DNA of 64,000 nucleotides from Algoriphagus mannitolivorans DSM 15301 (lineage in GTDB: Bacteria > Bacteroidota > Bacteroidia > Cytophagales > Cyclobacteriaceae), in the NCBI RefSeq assembly GCF_000429425.1, contig NZ_AUBV01000016.1, forward strand, positions 1 through 64,000, read 5' to 3'. The translations under genes were made by a program, and so were the position numbers. Positions 1 through 7,137 of this stretch are shown piece after piece (position 1 is the stretch's first letter; each line of letters begins with the position of its first letter). The notes below the pieces were generated by a model. It ran no database searches. It was not told the DNA's origin and was given only the letters and a program-made list of their open reading frames with translations.

Positions 1-4
1 GGGC

Positions 5-271
5 TCAGAACTTTTTTCCCAGAACATCCTTGAGAATCTTGTTATCTAGGGCCAGCTCCGCGTACATCTGCTTGAGCTTCCGGTTTTCTTCCTCCAGCTC
101 CTTGAGCCGCTTGAGCTCCTGAACTTCAATGCCTCCATACTTCTTTTTCCAGAGATAAAATGTGCCTCGATGGATACCCAATTCCCGGCAGAGTTCATTT
201 ACATCCCTGCCCGATTCATGATCCTTGACTGCCTTGATGATCTGGCTTTCGGTAAATCTTGACTTCTTCAT
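5..271 (-). CDS. IS3-family transposase OrfA (helix-turn-helix subunit)
   Basis: This 88-residue protein is the DNA-binding half of an IS3-type transposase. Residues about 5-45 form the helix-turn-helix (RFTESQII through GIHRGTFYLWKKKYGG). Residues about 50-85 form a leucine-rich coiled coil ([15 protein letters not shown]) used for multimerisation. The final codons read GGA AAA AAG TTC TGA, which holds an A AAA AAG heptamer in the correct phase for -1 frameshifting into orfB, the usual way IS3 elements make the OrfAB transposase. The length is normal for the family and the gene looks intact. Confidence 0.93.
   Translation of the reverse strand: MKKSRFTESQIIKAVKDHESGRDVNELCRELGIHRGTFYLWKKKYGGIEVQELKRLKELEEENRKLKQMYAELALDNKILKDVLGKKF
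11..17 (-). other. -1 ribosomal frameshift heptamer A AAA AAG at the end of orfA
   Basis: Read on the minus strand, codons GGA AAA AAG create the canonical slippery heptamer two codons before the orfA stop (TGA at 5-7). After a -1 slip the reading continues off the window edge without meeting that stop. This matches how IS3-family elements produce OrfAB. The stimulatory structure and orfB cannot be seen. Confidence 0.7.
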
Positions 272-306
272 ACAGTTTAAAGTTAGTGACTTTGTCGTCT
301 TTTAAA

Positions 307-332
307 CTGTCCAGTTTTTGGGGAAGCTTACA
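307..332 (-). repeat. Terminal inverted repeat of the IS3 element
   Basis: On the minus strand this 26-bp end begins with TG, as IS3-family ends do, and contains a CCCCAAAAACTGGACAG core. The partner repeat lies outside the window, so the repeat is inferred from position and sequence style. Confidence 0.6.
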
Positions 333-1105
333 AGGTGACCGCCTCCCTGAAAAATGATCTCGGAAACACGATTGACGTTTCCTTTATCCTTCTGGACTTG
401 GGTGTTCAGGCTTCCGTGCGAAAAGCCGCCAAGGAGGTTTTGGAAACCGTCACCCAAATCGATGCCCTAATCTGCAATGGGGCAATTGCCCAGGTTCCCA
501 GTCAAAAGCTTACCGTGGATGGCTTTGAAAGCCAGATGGGGACCAATCACTACGGCCACTTTACCTTACAAGCCTTGCTTTTCCCCTTGATCGAAAAATC
601 CAAAGGCCGAATCGTGACAGTTGGTAGTATGGGGTACAATATGGGCTTGAAAACCATCAAGTTTAATGACTTGAATTGGGACAAAAACTATACGGCTAAT
701 GATGCCTATAGCCAGAGTAAATTGGCGCAGATCATGACCGTCTATGAATTGCAGGACCGACTGGAAAAAGCGGATAAGACCGACGTAAAAGTATTTGCCT
801 GTCATCCCGGTGCTTCGAGAACTTCCCTGATCAGAACCAGCGGAAGCCTGATGACCCGCTTCGTCTGGCAAATCATGAAGCTATCCCCTTTTGTACAATC
901 GGCTGAAAAAGGAGCTTACCCCGAACTGATGTGTGCTACCGAACCAAACCTGGATCAAGCTGGCTTTTATGGCCCTACCGGAAGAAATTATTGGACAGGA
1001 CCGGTTGGATCGTGTAAATTAGAACCACACGCCAAAGACAAAGTGGTAGCTAAGAAGCTTTGGGAAGTATCCGAAAAGGCTACTGGGATCAAGTGGAATA
1101 TTTAA
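333..1105 (+). pseudogene. Short-chain dehydrogenase/reductase truncated at its 5' end by the IS3 insertion
   Basis: The reading frame encodes 256 residues of an SDR-family NAD(P)-dependent oxidoreductase. Visible family features, counted from the GTG at 335, are the NNAG-like LICNGA (about residues 45-50), a catalytic serine in VTVGSMG (S98), and the YxxxK motif YSQSKL (Y125, K129). The N-terminal Rossmann TGxxxGIG nucleotide-binding motif is missing because the frame begins right at the IS end. The GTG is therefore not a natural start but an internal codon. A protein without the cofactor motif is unlikely to work. The substrate is unknown. A normal member would be roughly 300 residues. Confidence 0.85.
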
Positions 1106-1157
1106 TAGGATTATCCGCATTTGCACCACCATCCAAAGTTCCTTGGGTTGAGCGGTC

Positions 1158-1183
1158 GGAAGCCCGAAGCCCGAAGCCCGAGG
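1158..1183. repeat. Short tandem repeat, AGCCCGA x3
   Basis: Three perfect copies of AGCCCGA occupy 1161-1181, flanked by GG-rich sequence, in the 184-base gap between the broken dehydrogenase and the membrane protein gene. The rest of this gap shows no gene. It resembles other iterated intergenic tracts in this window. Confidence 0.7.
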
Positions 1184-1289
1184 TTGGGCAATACTGAACT
1201 TCAAGCGGGATTTTATTCATTGAATATGGCCTACTGGTAATTAAGCGGATAGGCGATAAATATAAATTACACATTCTAAATCATCACCT

Positions 1290-1802
1290 ATGGAAATTCT
1301 GAAATCAGCCACAGCTTGGGCGAAAGCCGAGTTGGTCTCCACTCCCTTTTTCATCCTCTTTGGACTGCTCTTTTTGGCAGCAAGCCTGGGCTTTTGGCAA
1401 TGGGGAAAAACAGATTTGGCAAAAGCCTACATCATTCCCGGCTTAGTGGTAGGCACTCTGCTTATGATTGTAGGACTGGGTTTGTTTTTTACCAACAAAT
1501 CCAGAATTACCCAGTTTGAGAGGGACTACCAAGCGAATGCCTCTGCTTTTGTGGAATCGGAACTGGTCCGGGCCGAAAAAACCTTGAAAGAATATCAAAA
1601 CGTGGTGTTTACCGCAGTGCCGTTGATCATTGCCGCCTGTGCTTTGGGCTTATTGTGGTTTCAAGCACCTGTCTGGCGAGCAAGCCTGATTACCACAATG
1701 GCCATGCTGGTGGTTATCCTGCTGATCGACGGATTGGCTCATGCCCGATTTGCCAAGTATCAGCAAGATTTACTTCAAGCTCAACAAGAATTGAAAAAGT
1801 AA
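1290..1802 (+). CDS. Four-helix inner-membrane protein of unknown function
   Basis: This 170-residue protein has about four hydrophobic segments: near residues 19-36 (FFILFGLLFLAASLGFW), 46-68 (YIIPGLVVGTLLMIVGLGLFF), 105-125 and 132-147. Two charged amphipathic stretches (about 69-103 and 150-170) would lie on the cytoplasmic side. I do not recognise the family. The stop codon is one base before the ATG of the AraC-type regulator, so the two are very likely co-transcribed and translationally coupled. That arrangement suggests a sensor-like or accessory membrane role, but this is inference. Confidence 0.8.
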   Translation: MEILKSATAWAKAELVSTPFFILFGLLFLAASLGFWQWGKTDLAKAYIIPGLVVGTLLMIVGLGLFFTNKSRITQFERDYQANASAFVESELVRAEKTLKEYQNVVFTAVPLIIAACALGLLWFQAPVWRASLITTMAMLVVILLIDGLAHARFAKYQQDLLQAQQELKK

Positions 1803-1803
1803 G

Positions 1804-2715
1804 ATGCAACACTTCAAAACTCTCTCTGCCTACCTTGATTATTTAGGACTTCCTCGGCCGGAGCACCCTATGCTCAGTGTATTTACGGCCATGGGGGAAG
1901 GATTTTTACCTTGCCCCAAAGAAAGCTCTCCTCCTATCACCAACGACTGCTACTCGATCAGCTTCAAGAAGATTGTCAAAGGAGACCTGACCTATGGAAG
2001 AACCAAGTATGATTTCAGCCATGGAGCCCTGTTTTTCATTGCCCCCCGACAGGTTTTGCAATGGGACACCAGCGTGGTGTATGATCAAAAAGGCTTTTCG
2101 ATCAATTTTCATGAAGATTTTCTAAAAGGGACAGAACTGGCCCAACAGATCAAAAAGTACGGGTTCTTCTCCTACTCTGCCAATGAAGCCTTGCATCTTT
2201 CCCCGAGAGAGGAAAAACAAATTGCCTCAATCGTCGAAAACATCGATATCGAATACCATAACAACCCGGATGCCTTTAGCAAGGACATCATTATTTCACA
2301 ATTAAGCACCCTGTTGAAATACGCCGACCGGTTTTATGAAAGGCAGTTTATCAACCGAAAAGAATTGTCGACCGACCTGTTGGAGCTGTTAAACAGGCAG
2401 TTGGATGCCTATTTTGAATCCGGGAAATTGCAGGAAAAAGGCCTTCCGAGCATCGAGGAAATTGCCGAAAAGCTGTCGGTTTCCCAACGGTACCTGAGTG
2501 ATACCTTAAAGAAAGAAACCGGCAAATCCACCACCGAACACTTGCAGCTTTACCTCATCGACGTAGCCAAAAATCACTTATTGGATCCCAAAAAAACCAT
2601 TTCTGAAGTAGCTTATGAATTGGGATTTGAATACCCAGCCTATTTCTCCCGACTATTCAAGAAAAAAGAGGGACTAAGTCCTACCGAGTTTCGGGAAAAG
2701 TATCTGATGAATTGA
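1804..2715 (+). CDS. AraC-family transcriptional regulator
   Basis: This 303-residue regulator has an N-terminal cupin-like sensing domain (about residues 25-170, including FIAPRQVLQWD) and a C-terminal AraC double helix-turn-helix. The first helix-turn-helix is near residues 219-240 (EEIAEKLSVSQRYLSDTLKK) and the second near 267-290 (ISEVAYELGFEYPAYFSRLF), ending in the family signature GLSPTEFREKY. In Bacteroidota such regulators commonly sit beside oxidoreductase genes; here the neighbouring dehydrogenase is broken by an IS. Its target may be the operon itself or the downstream hydrolase, in front of which lies a perfect palindrome (2719-2740). The ligand is unknown. Confidence 0.92.
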   Translation: MQHFKTLSAYLDYLGLPRPEHPMLSVFTAMGEGFLPCPKESSPPITNDCYSISFKKIVKGDLTYGRTKYDFSHGALFFIAPRQVLQWDTSVVYDQKGFSINFHEDFLKGTELAQQIKKYGFFSYSANEALHLSPREEKQIASIVENIDIEYHNNPDAFSKDIIISQLSTLLKYADRFYERQFINRKELSTDLLELLNRQLDAYFESGKLQEKGLPSIEEIAEKLSVSQRYLSDTLKKETGKSTTEHLQLYLIDVAKNHLLDPKKTISEVAYELGFEYPAYFSRLFKKKEGLSPTEFREKYLMN

Positions 2716-2718
2716 TTG

Positions 2719-2740
2719 GAGGATAAAAATTTTTATCCTC
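2719..2740. promoter_or_regulatory. Perfect 22-bp palindrome between the AraC gene and the hydrolase gene
   Basis: GAGGATAAAAA is followed directly by its reverse complement TTTTTATCCTC. It sits just after the regulator stop and 26 bases before the hydrolase start, with a TATCTTG element at 2754-2760 between them. It could be an operator or, because a T run follows at 2750-2754, a weak terminator. A zero-loop palindrome favours protein binding slightly; this is inference. Confidence 0.45.
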
Positions 2741-2765
2741 TCCTTGGCTTTTTTATCTTGGACCG

Positions 2766-3809
2766 ATGACAAGAAGCAAGACCAAGCGATTTTTTCAGAT
2801 TGCGATGCCTTTGGCTGGCTTGATCAGCCTGATTGTTTTTCCTCCTTGGAACCTGGTCAAAGCCTGGATTATGCCTTTACCCGACACTGTGCAGGAGCAG
2901 GTGGATGAAGCCATCTCCTATGGGATAGACGGGATGATCGTCTACGTGGACCAAAAGGAAAAAAAACCTGAACTCTATGCTGCAGGCTGGAAAAACCGGG
3001 AAAACCAAATCCCAGTAGACCCAAATGCATTGTTTAAAATCGCTAGCATCAGCAAGCTCTACATCGCCGTGGCAGTGGCCAAACTGACCCATTCAGGGGT
3101 TCTCACCTTGGACAAAAGCCTCACGGAGTATCTTCCGGATTTTGCGGATAAGATCGAAAACTCAGCCCAAATCACCCTTCGCATGCTGGTGCGGCACCGA
3201 AGCGGAATTCCCAACTACACAGATCATCCGGACTATCCCTGGACTGATCCTTTTAAGAAAACCAGCGATACCTACCAGCTCGTATTCGGTCAGCCGGCAG
3301 ATTTTGCGCCAGACGAAAAGTATGCCTATTCCAATACCAACTACCTGCTGATCGGAGAAATTCTGGATAGAACCTTGGGCTATAGTCATCATCAGTATAT
3401 CCAAGAGGAAATTCTGCAGCCCTTAGGACTCACCCATACGTATAGCCTGATGAGCGAAATCGACCCCGATGAGTTAATGAGTGGGTATTTTGTCGGCTAT
3501 CCCCCGGATATCAAGGGCAATGACTTTACCCAGCCGGGTGGCTCCATGATTTCCACGGCTCAGGAAGTGGGGATCTTTCTCAGGGCCCTGAATGATGGAA
3601 CCTTGCTTTCCGAAGAAGAGCAAGCGATCTACTCCTCCATCTACGAATATGGACACACGGGCCTGCTTCCTGGCTATCAGAGCCATGCATTCTACCATCC
3701 GGATATCGATGCTGTGGTGGTCCAGTTTGTCAATACCAGCGGAGGCACGATGTGGAATGTATCGGAGATTTTTTACAATAGGATTGTAAAGATTTTAAGA
3801 AAGAAATAA
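2766..3809 (+). CDS. Serine hydrolase of the beta-lactamase / penicillin-binding (class C-like) family
   Basis: This 347-residue protein has an N-terminal hydrophobic signal anchor (about residues 9-27), so it acts at or outside the inner membrane. The SxxK active-site motif is SISK at 94-97. A YxN-like YSN lies in KYAYSNTNYLL, and HTG in YEYGHTGLLPGY takes the place of the KTG box. These are the three landmarks of the family, which includes D-aminopeptidases, esterases and class C beta-lactamases. The substrate cannot be told from sequence. The ATG at 2766 is preceded by a 50-base gap after the AraC regulator gene, which is its likely control partner. Confidence 0.88.
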   Translation: MTRSKTKRFFQIAMPLAGLISLIVFPPWNLVKAWIMPLPDTVQEQVDEAISYGIDGMIVYVDQKEKKPELYAAGWKNRENQIPVDPNALFKIASISKLYIAVAVAKLTHSGVLTLDKSLTEYLPDFADKIENSAQITLRMLVRHRSGIPNYTDHPDYPWTDPFKKTSDTYQLVFGQPADFAPDEKYAYSNTNYLLIGEILDRTLGYSHHQYIQEEILQPLGLTHTYSLMSEIDPDELMSGYFVGYPPDIKGNDFTQPGGSMISTAQEVGIFLRALNDGTLLSEEEQAIYSSIYEYGHTGLLPGYQSHAFYHPDIDAVVVQFVNTSGGTMWNVSEIFYNRIVKILRKK

Positions 3810-3879
3810 TCGATGGAGAATAATCTTTAAATGGATATCCAAGGATGCTCATGAAACCCAAATCATAGATTACCACTAA
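3799..3879 (+). pseudogene. higB: Relic of a HigB (RelE-type) toxin gene, C-terminal fragment only
   Basis: In the frame from 3799 to the TAA at 3877-3879 the sequence reads ERNNRWRIIFKWISKDAH then ETQIIDYH. This matches the conserved C-terminal strand pattern of HigB toxins (N-x-x-WRI-x-F-x-W ... DAH-x-V-x-I-V-D-Y-H). The frame has a stop at 3796, so only about 26 residues of a normal 90-100 remain, and the 5' part is replaced by the end of the serine hydrolase gene. It lies 10 bases before higA, the usual higBA spacing. The toxin is therefore dead. The identification rests on motif recognition. Confidence 0.7.
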
Positions 3880-3889
3880 AAAGAATGCT

Positions 3890-4186
3890 ATGGAAAAATT
3901 GAAAAATATTCACCCTGGAGAAATTCTTTTGGAAGAATTCCTAATCCCATTGGAAATTACAGCTTATCGATTGGCAAAGGAGACCTTTATTCCTCAAACC
4001 AGAATTTCCGAAATAATTAAAGGAAACCGAAGAATAACTGCTGACACGGCTTTAAGATTTTCAAAATTCTTCGGCACTAGTGCGAAATTTTGGCTAGGTC
4101 TTCAAAACGACTTTGACTTGGAAGAAGAAAAATCACATCTGGAAAAAGAGCTTGCCAGCATTAAGCCCGCTGAGGAAAACGCATAA
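3890..4186 (+). CDS. higA: HigA-family antitoxin, XRE-type helix-turn-helix
   Basis: This 98-residue protein is a typical HigA: it opens with the family signature NIHPGEILLEEFLIPLEIT and carries an XRE helix-turn-helix at about residues 24-60 (YRLAKETFIPQTRISEIIKG), followed by NRRITADTALRFSKFFGTSA. HigA proteins bind the HigB RNase and repress their own operon. Here the toxin gene just upstream is reduced to a fragment, so this is an orphan antitoxin. It may still repress, or protect against related HigB toxins encoded elsewhere. It converges on the aldose epimerase gene across a shared terminator. Confidence 0.93.
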   Translation: MEKLKNIHPGEILLEEFLIPLEITAYRLAKETFIPQTRISEIIKGNRRITADTALRFSKFFGTSAKFWLGLQNDFDLEEEKSHLEKELASIKPAEENA

Positions 4187-4197
4187 AATCAATTTTA

Positions 4198-4240
4198 AAA
4201 AATCGAAAGCCCTCCAGAAATCAATTCTGGAGGGCTTCTC
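4198..4240. terminator. Bidirectional intrinsic terminator between higA and the aldose epimerase gene
   Basis: A perfect 13-bp stem (AAGCCCTCCAGAA at 4207-4219, TTCTGGAGGGCTT at 4225-4237) with a 5-base loop lies between converging genes. The A-rich flank on the left supplies the T tract for the minus-strand gene. Confidence 0.8.
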
Positions 4241-4242
4241 AT

Positions 4243-5379
4243 TTACTTTTCCACAGAAAATTTATATTCTATGGTGTGGCTGTATTTTTCTCCAGGATTC
4301 AGGATTGGACTTGGGAAGTTATCATGGTTGATCGCATCAGGCCAGATTTGGGATTCCAAGCAAAAGCCCCAATGCTTGTCGTAGGTTTTTCCATCAGCTC
4401 CGGCAAAGTTTTGCAGGAAATTCCCGGTGTAAAACTGCACCCCCATATTATTGGAATACATGTCCATCACTCGACCGCTTTCAGGGTGTTTCACTTGGAC
4501 GAAATGCTTCATTTCTGAAGACTTTTCCCTTTTCATCACCATGTTGTGGTCAAAACCGCCCCCATTGGCATTGATCTGTTCACCCAGAGTTTTTGGGGTT
4601 CGGAAGTCAAAAGGTGTTCCGCTCACATCTTTCACTTCTCCTGTTGGGATCAACTCTTCGTCTACCGGGGTATAGGCGTCCGCCCAAAACTGAAATTGAT
4701 GATCCAATACATCTCTTTTAGCTCCTCCCAAATTGAAATAGGTGTGATTGGTGAGGTTAAGGATGGTCTTTTTATCGGTAGTGCTCTCAAAACGGATTCG
4801 CAGGGTATTGTCTGTGGTCAACTCCATCCAAAGCGTGGTTTGCAAATTGCCTGGATAGCCTTCTTCTCCATCCACGCTGAGATAGCTCATTTTCACTCCT
4901 AAAATAGAATCATTGCTGTAAGGCTCTGCATCCCAAACCTTCTTATTGAAGCCTTCTACCCCACCATGAAGATGATTGTCCCCGTTGGTTTTGGCAAGAG
5001 TATACTTGGTTCCGTCAAGCATAAATTCCGCATCTGCAATGCGGTTGGCCACTCTTCCTGCAGTGGCTCCAAAAAACGGATTGGGCTTGCTCAGATATTC
5101 CTCCACAGTATCGAAAGTCAAGGTGATGTTTTCGAGATTTCCATCTTTGTCCGGAGTGATGATTTTATGGATTAACCCCCCATAATTGGAGAGTTCCACC
5201 TGCATGGTTCCATTGTCCAGTACATAGTGGTAAACAGGCTTTCCGTTGTGGTCAGCAACTTTTTCTGCTTTGATCATAAGCTTGATTTCTTCTTGATTAG
5301 GTTCTTGGGTTTGTTTTTGGGTGCAGGCAAAAGCTAGGGAAAGAATAGCGGCCGCGGCTAGGAATGAGGTGTATTTCAT
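4243..5379 (-). CDS. galM: Aldose 1-epimerase (galactose mutarotase), exported lipoprotein form
   Basis: The protein interconverts alpha and beta anomers of aldoses such as galactose. It shows the family landmarks: NRIADAEFML, the NxxHLHGG-type DNHLHGG, NLTNHTYFNLGG with the catalytic histidine, and a C-terminal CLESQ holding the catalytic glutamate. I place the start at 5379 (MKYTSFLAAAAILSLAFAC), which gives a lipoprotein signal peptide with the lipidated cysteine near residue 19 and 378 residues in total; the longer frame to 5442 adds a non-signal leader. A lipid anchor implies action at the periplasm or cell surface during sugar uptake. It appears to be a single-gene unit. Confidence 0.93.
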   Translation of the reverse strand: MKYTSFLAAAAILSLAFACTQKQTQEPNQEEIKLMIKAEKVADHNGKPVYHYVLDNGTMQVELSNYGGLIHKIITPDKDGNLENITLTFDTVEEYLSKPNPFFGATAGRVANRIADAEFMLDGTKYTLAKTNGDNHLHGGVEGFNKKVWDAEPYSNDSILGVKMSYLSVDGEEGYPGNLQTTLWMELTTDNTLRIRFESTTDKKTILNLTNHTYFNLGGAKRDVLDHQFQFWADAYTPVDEELIPTGEVKDVSGTPFDFRTPKTLGEQINANGGGFDHNMVMKREKSSEMKHFVQVKHPESGRVMDMYSNNMGVQFYTGNFLQNFAGADGKTYDKHWGFCLESQIWPDAINHDNFPSPILNPGEKYSHTIEYKFSVEK

Positions 5380-5429
5380 GGGGTGTTTATTGCAAAATTT
5401 GATGGAAAGAAGCTTTATTGGTGAAGCTA

Positions 5430-5510
5430 ATTCGATATTCATTATTCGATATTCGACATTCTTTATTTTCTAATATCGAATAATGAACACTGAATATTGA
5501 ACGTCGAAGA
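5430..5510. repeat. AT-rich imperfect inverted repeat, probable dispersed intergenic palindrome
   Basis: The left arm at 5431-5453 (beginning TTCGATATTCATTATTCG) is complementary, with small gaps, to the right arm at 5472-5501 (AATATCGAATAATGAAC...). Each arm also contains internal repeats of TTCGATATT. It fills most of the gap between the amidohydrolase and epimerase genes. No gene is present in it. Confidence 0.7.
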
Positions 5511-5531
5511 ATTGATAAATATTAGCAAGAA

Positions 5532-6899
5532 CTACTGTCTGAGGTACTTCTGCCGGATCAAATTCAGCTGAAGCTGCAATTCATCTCTTTGGATAAATTT
5601 GCCCTGAATCATGATCGCCTGAGGTTTTTGCATGGTTTCCAGATCTTCCAATGGATTTTTCTGAACCAAGACAAACTCGGCCGCAGCTCCTGGCTTCAAG
5701 ACTCCCCATTCCCCACTTTCTTCGAAATAGTCTGCACAATTGACTGAGCCTGTCTTCAAAATTTCATAATTGGACATCCCTGCTTGGGACATGGATTCTA
5801 TTTCTCGATGAATAGAAAAACCCGGGACATTGAAAACCTGAGGGGAATCCGAACTCATGATCATCGGAACTCCGGCTTTGTGTAGATCGAGGAAAAGCTT
5901 TTGTCTAAACTCCAAATAAGGCTTCACTTTCGCCTCTGCCAGTACTCCATCAGCTTCGAGTTTGGATTTGGTATTAAACCATTGAGTGGTCAACTGTCCC
6001 GGAAGGTAAAACATCTCAGGCTGCTGGCGCAATTCATACGCAGGCTGGTAGCCAAAATACCGCTCGAAAAGCGTCAAGGTAGGAGCAATCCAGGTTTTGT
6101 TATCCAAGCATAGCTGAATCAATCCTGCAAGTTTGCTTTGGTCCACTTGTCCGACCAAGTTCATGTTAAAGGGACCAGAAACGGTCGGATCTATCACGGA
6201 TCCATCCGGAAGCATGGCTTCCAAAAACCCGTCGATATGCTCCACTGAACGGTAGCCATTCTTCACCGAGGTCACTAGGCCTACATCTAAAGAAACGTGT
6301 CCTCCATAGTAAATTCCTACTTTTTTAGCTTCATCGGCAATAGCCAGAAACTTTGGATCATCCAAGCCCGGATGTAATTTCAAATGATCATATCCTGCTG
6401 CTTTTTGATCCCGAACCATCTTGCGGCCGGCATCCGGATTTTCGACTGAAGTTCCATTTAAGGAAGGGCCGGAAATAAACATTCTAGGTCCGGATATCTC
6501 TCCTGAATCTACCCGCTTTTTTAAGTCCAAATGAGACTCATGCCCCAGCATACTCCGAATCCTCAACACCCCATTGGCCAAATACATCCAAAGCACTTCT
6601 TCCTGAAAAACAGCCCCAAACTGTTCTGGATTGGGCAAGTGAGCGTGAAACTCGGCCAGTCCGGGAAAAACATACATGCCTCTACCGTCCAAAGACCTGA
6701 CCCCGGCTACGCTGATTTTTTCCATGGGAGCGATCTCCATAATCACCCCATCTTTGACGTAAATGGAATGATCCTCCAATACCTGATCATCCAGCATGGT
6801 AATTACATTCAGATGGTTGATGATCAATTCCTGGGCAAAAGCAGAGGACAAAAAGCTACTTCCAAGGAGTAGAAAACAAAGAATTTTAAAAGCTTTCAT
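5532..6899 (-). CDS. Secreted amidohydrolase-superfamily metalloenzyme
   Basis: This 455-residue protein belongs to the imidazolonepropionase-like branch of the amidohydrolase superfamily, which hydrolyses C-N bonds with one or two zinc ions. Metal-site motifs are visible: FHAHLP (HxH), a central lysine in HLKLHPGLDD, GGHVS, SVEHIDGF and SSDSPQ. Starting at 6899 gives a clear signal peptide (MKAFKILCFLLLGSSFLSSAFAQ, written over two parts: MKAFKILCFLLLG and SSFLSSAFAQ); the longer frame to 6920 adds seven residues ahead of it. The substrate is not evident; a periplasmic dipeptidase, cyclic amide or drug-like amide activity would all fit. It is flanked by an intergenic palindrome on its 3' side. 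Confidence 0.87.
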   Translation of the reverse strand: MKAFKILCFLLLGSSFLSSAFAQELIINHLNVITMLDDQVLEDHSIYVKDGVIMEIAPMEKISVAGVRSLDGRGMYVFPGLAEFHAHLPNPEQFGAVFQEEVLWMYLANGVLRIRSMLGHESHLDLKKRVDSGEISGPRMFISGPSLNGTSVENPDAGRKMVRDQKAAGYDHLKLHPGLDDPKFLAIADEAKKVGIYYGGHVSLDVGLVTSVKNGYRSVEHIDGFLEAMLPDGSVIDPTVSGPFNMNLVGQVDQSKLAGLIQLCLDNKTWIAPTLTLFERYFGYQPAYELRQQPEMFYLPGQLTTQWFNTKSKLEADGVLAEAKVKPYLEFRQKLFLDLHKAGVPMIMSSDSPQVFNVPGFSIHREIESMSQAGMSNYEILKTGSVNCADYFEESGEWGVLKPGAAAEFVLVQKNPLEDLETMQKPQAIMIQGKFIQRDELQLQLNLIRQKYLRQ

Positions 6900-7081
6900 A
6901 AGGCAGAGGTTATTATGCAAAACTTAATTTCGTCCATTCCCCCTTGGAAACCAATCCGGAAGTAGATTTTTTTGAAATCACTCCAAAGACGCAATCAAAA
7001 TTTATAAAGATCAAAAAGAATATCTGCGAAAATCTGTGTCTTTTTCTGTGTGAATCTGCGGGAACCAAAAACAACCAGGAA

Positions 7082-7112
7082 TAAAAAAAGGACTGGATCG
7101 CTCCAGTCCCTT
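7082..7112 (-). terminator. Intrinsic terminator of the gluconokinase/6PGDH fusion gene
   Basis: On the minus strand GGACTGGA-GCGA-TCCAGTCC is followed by TTTTTTT. It lies 26 bases after the stop codon. Confidence 0.85.
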
Positions 7113-7137
7113 CCTTTTCAGATTTCAAACTTCTGAT

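Larger units (their letters stand above)
1..332 (-). mobile_element. IS3-family insertion sequence, left (orfA) end
   Basis: The visible part runs from the window edge to a terminal inverted repeat ending at 332, read on the minus strand as TGTAAGCTTCCCC followed by AAAAACTGGACAG. It carries orfA, whose start lies 61 bases inside the end, as usual for IS3 elements. orfB, the DDE transposase, must lie beyond base 1. The sequence after 332 resumes inside a dehydrogenase gene, so the element interrupts that gene. The exact end base and the target duplication cannot be confirmed because the other end is outside the window. Confidence 0.85.

Noticed and set aside
6913-7128. 71-residue frame on the minus strand between the amidohydrolase and the fusion gene
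   Set aside because: It runs through the terminator hairpin of the fusion gene, has no recognisable motif and no start context.
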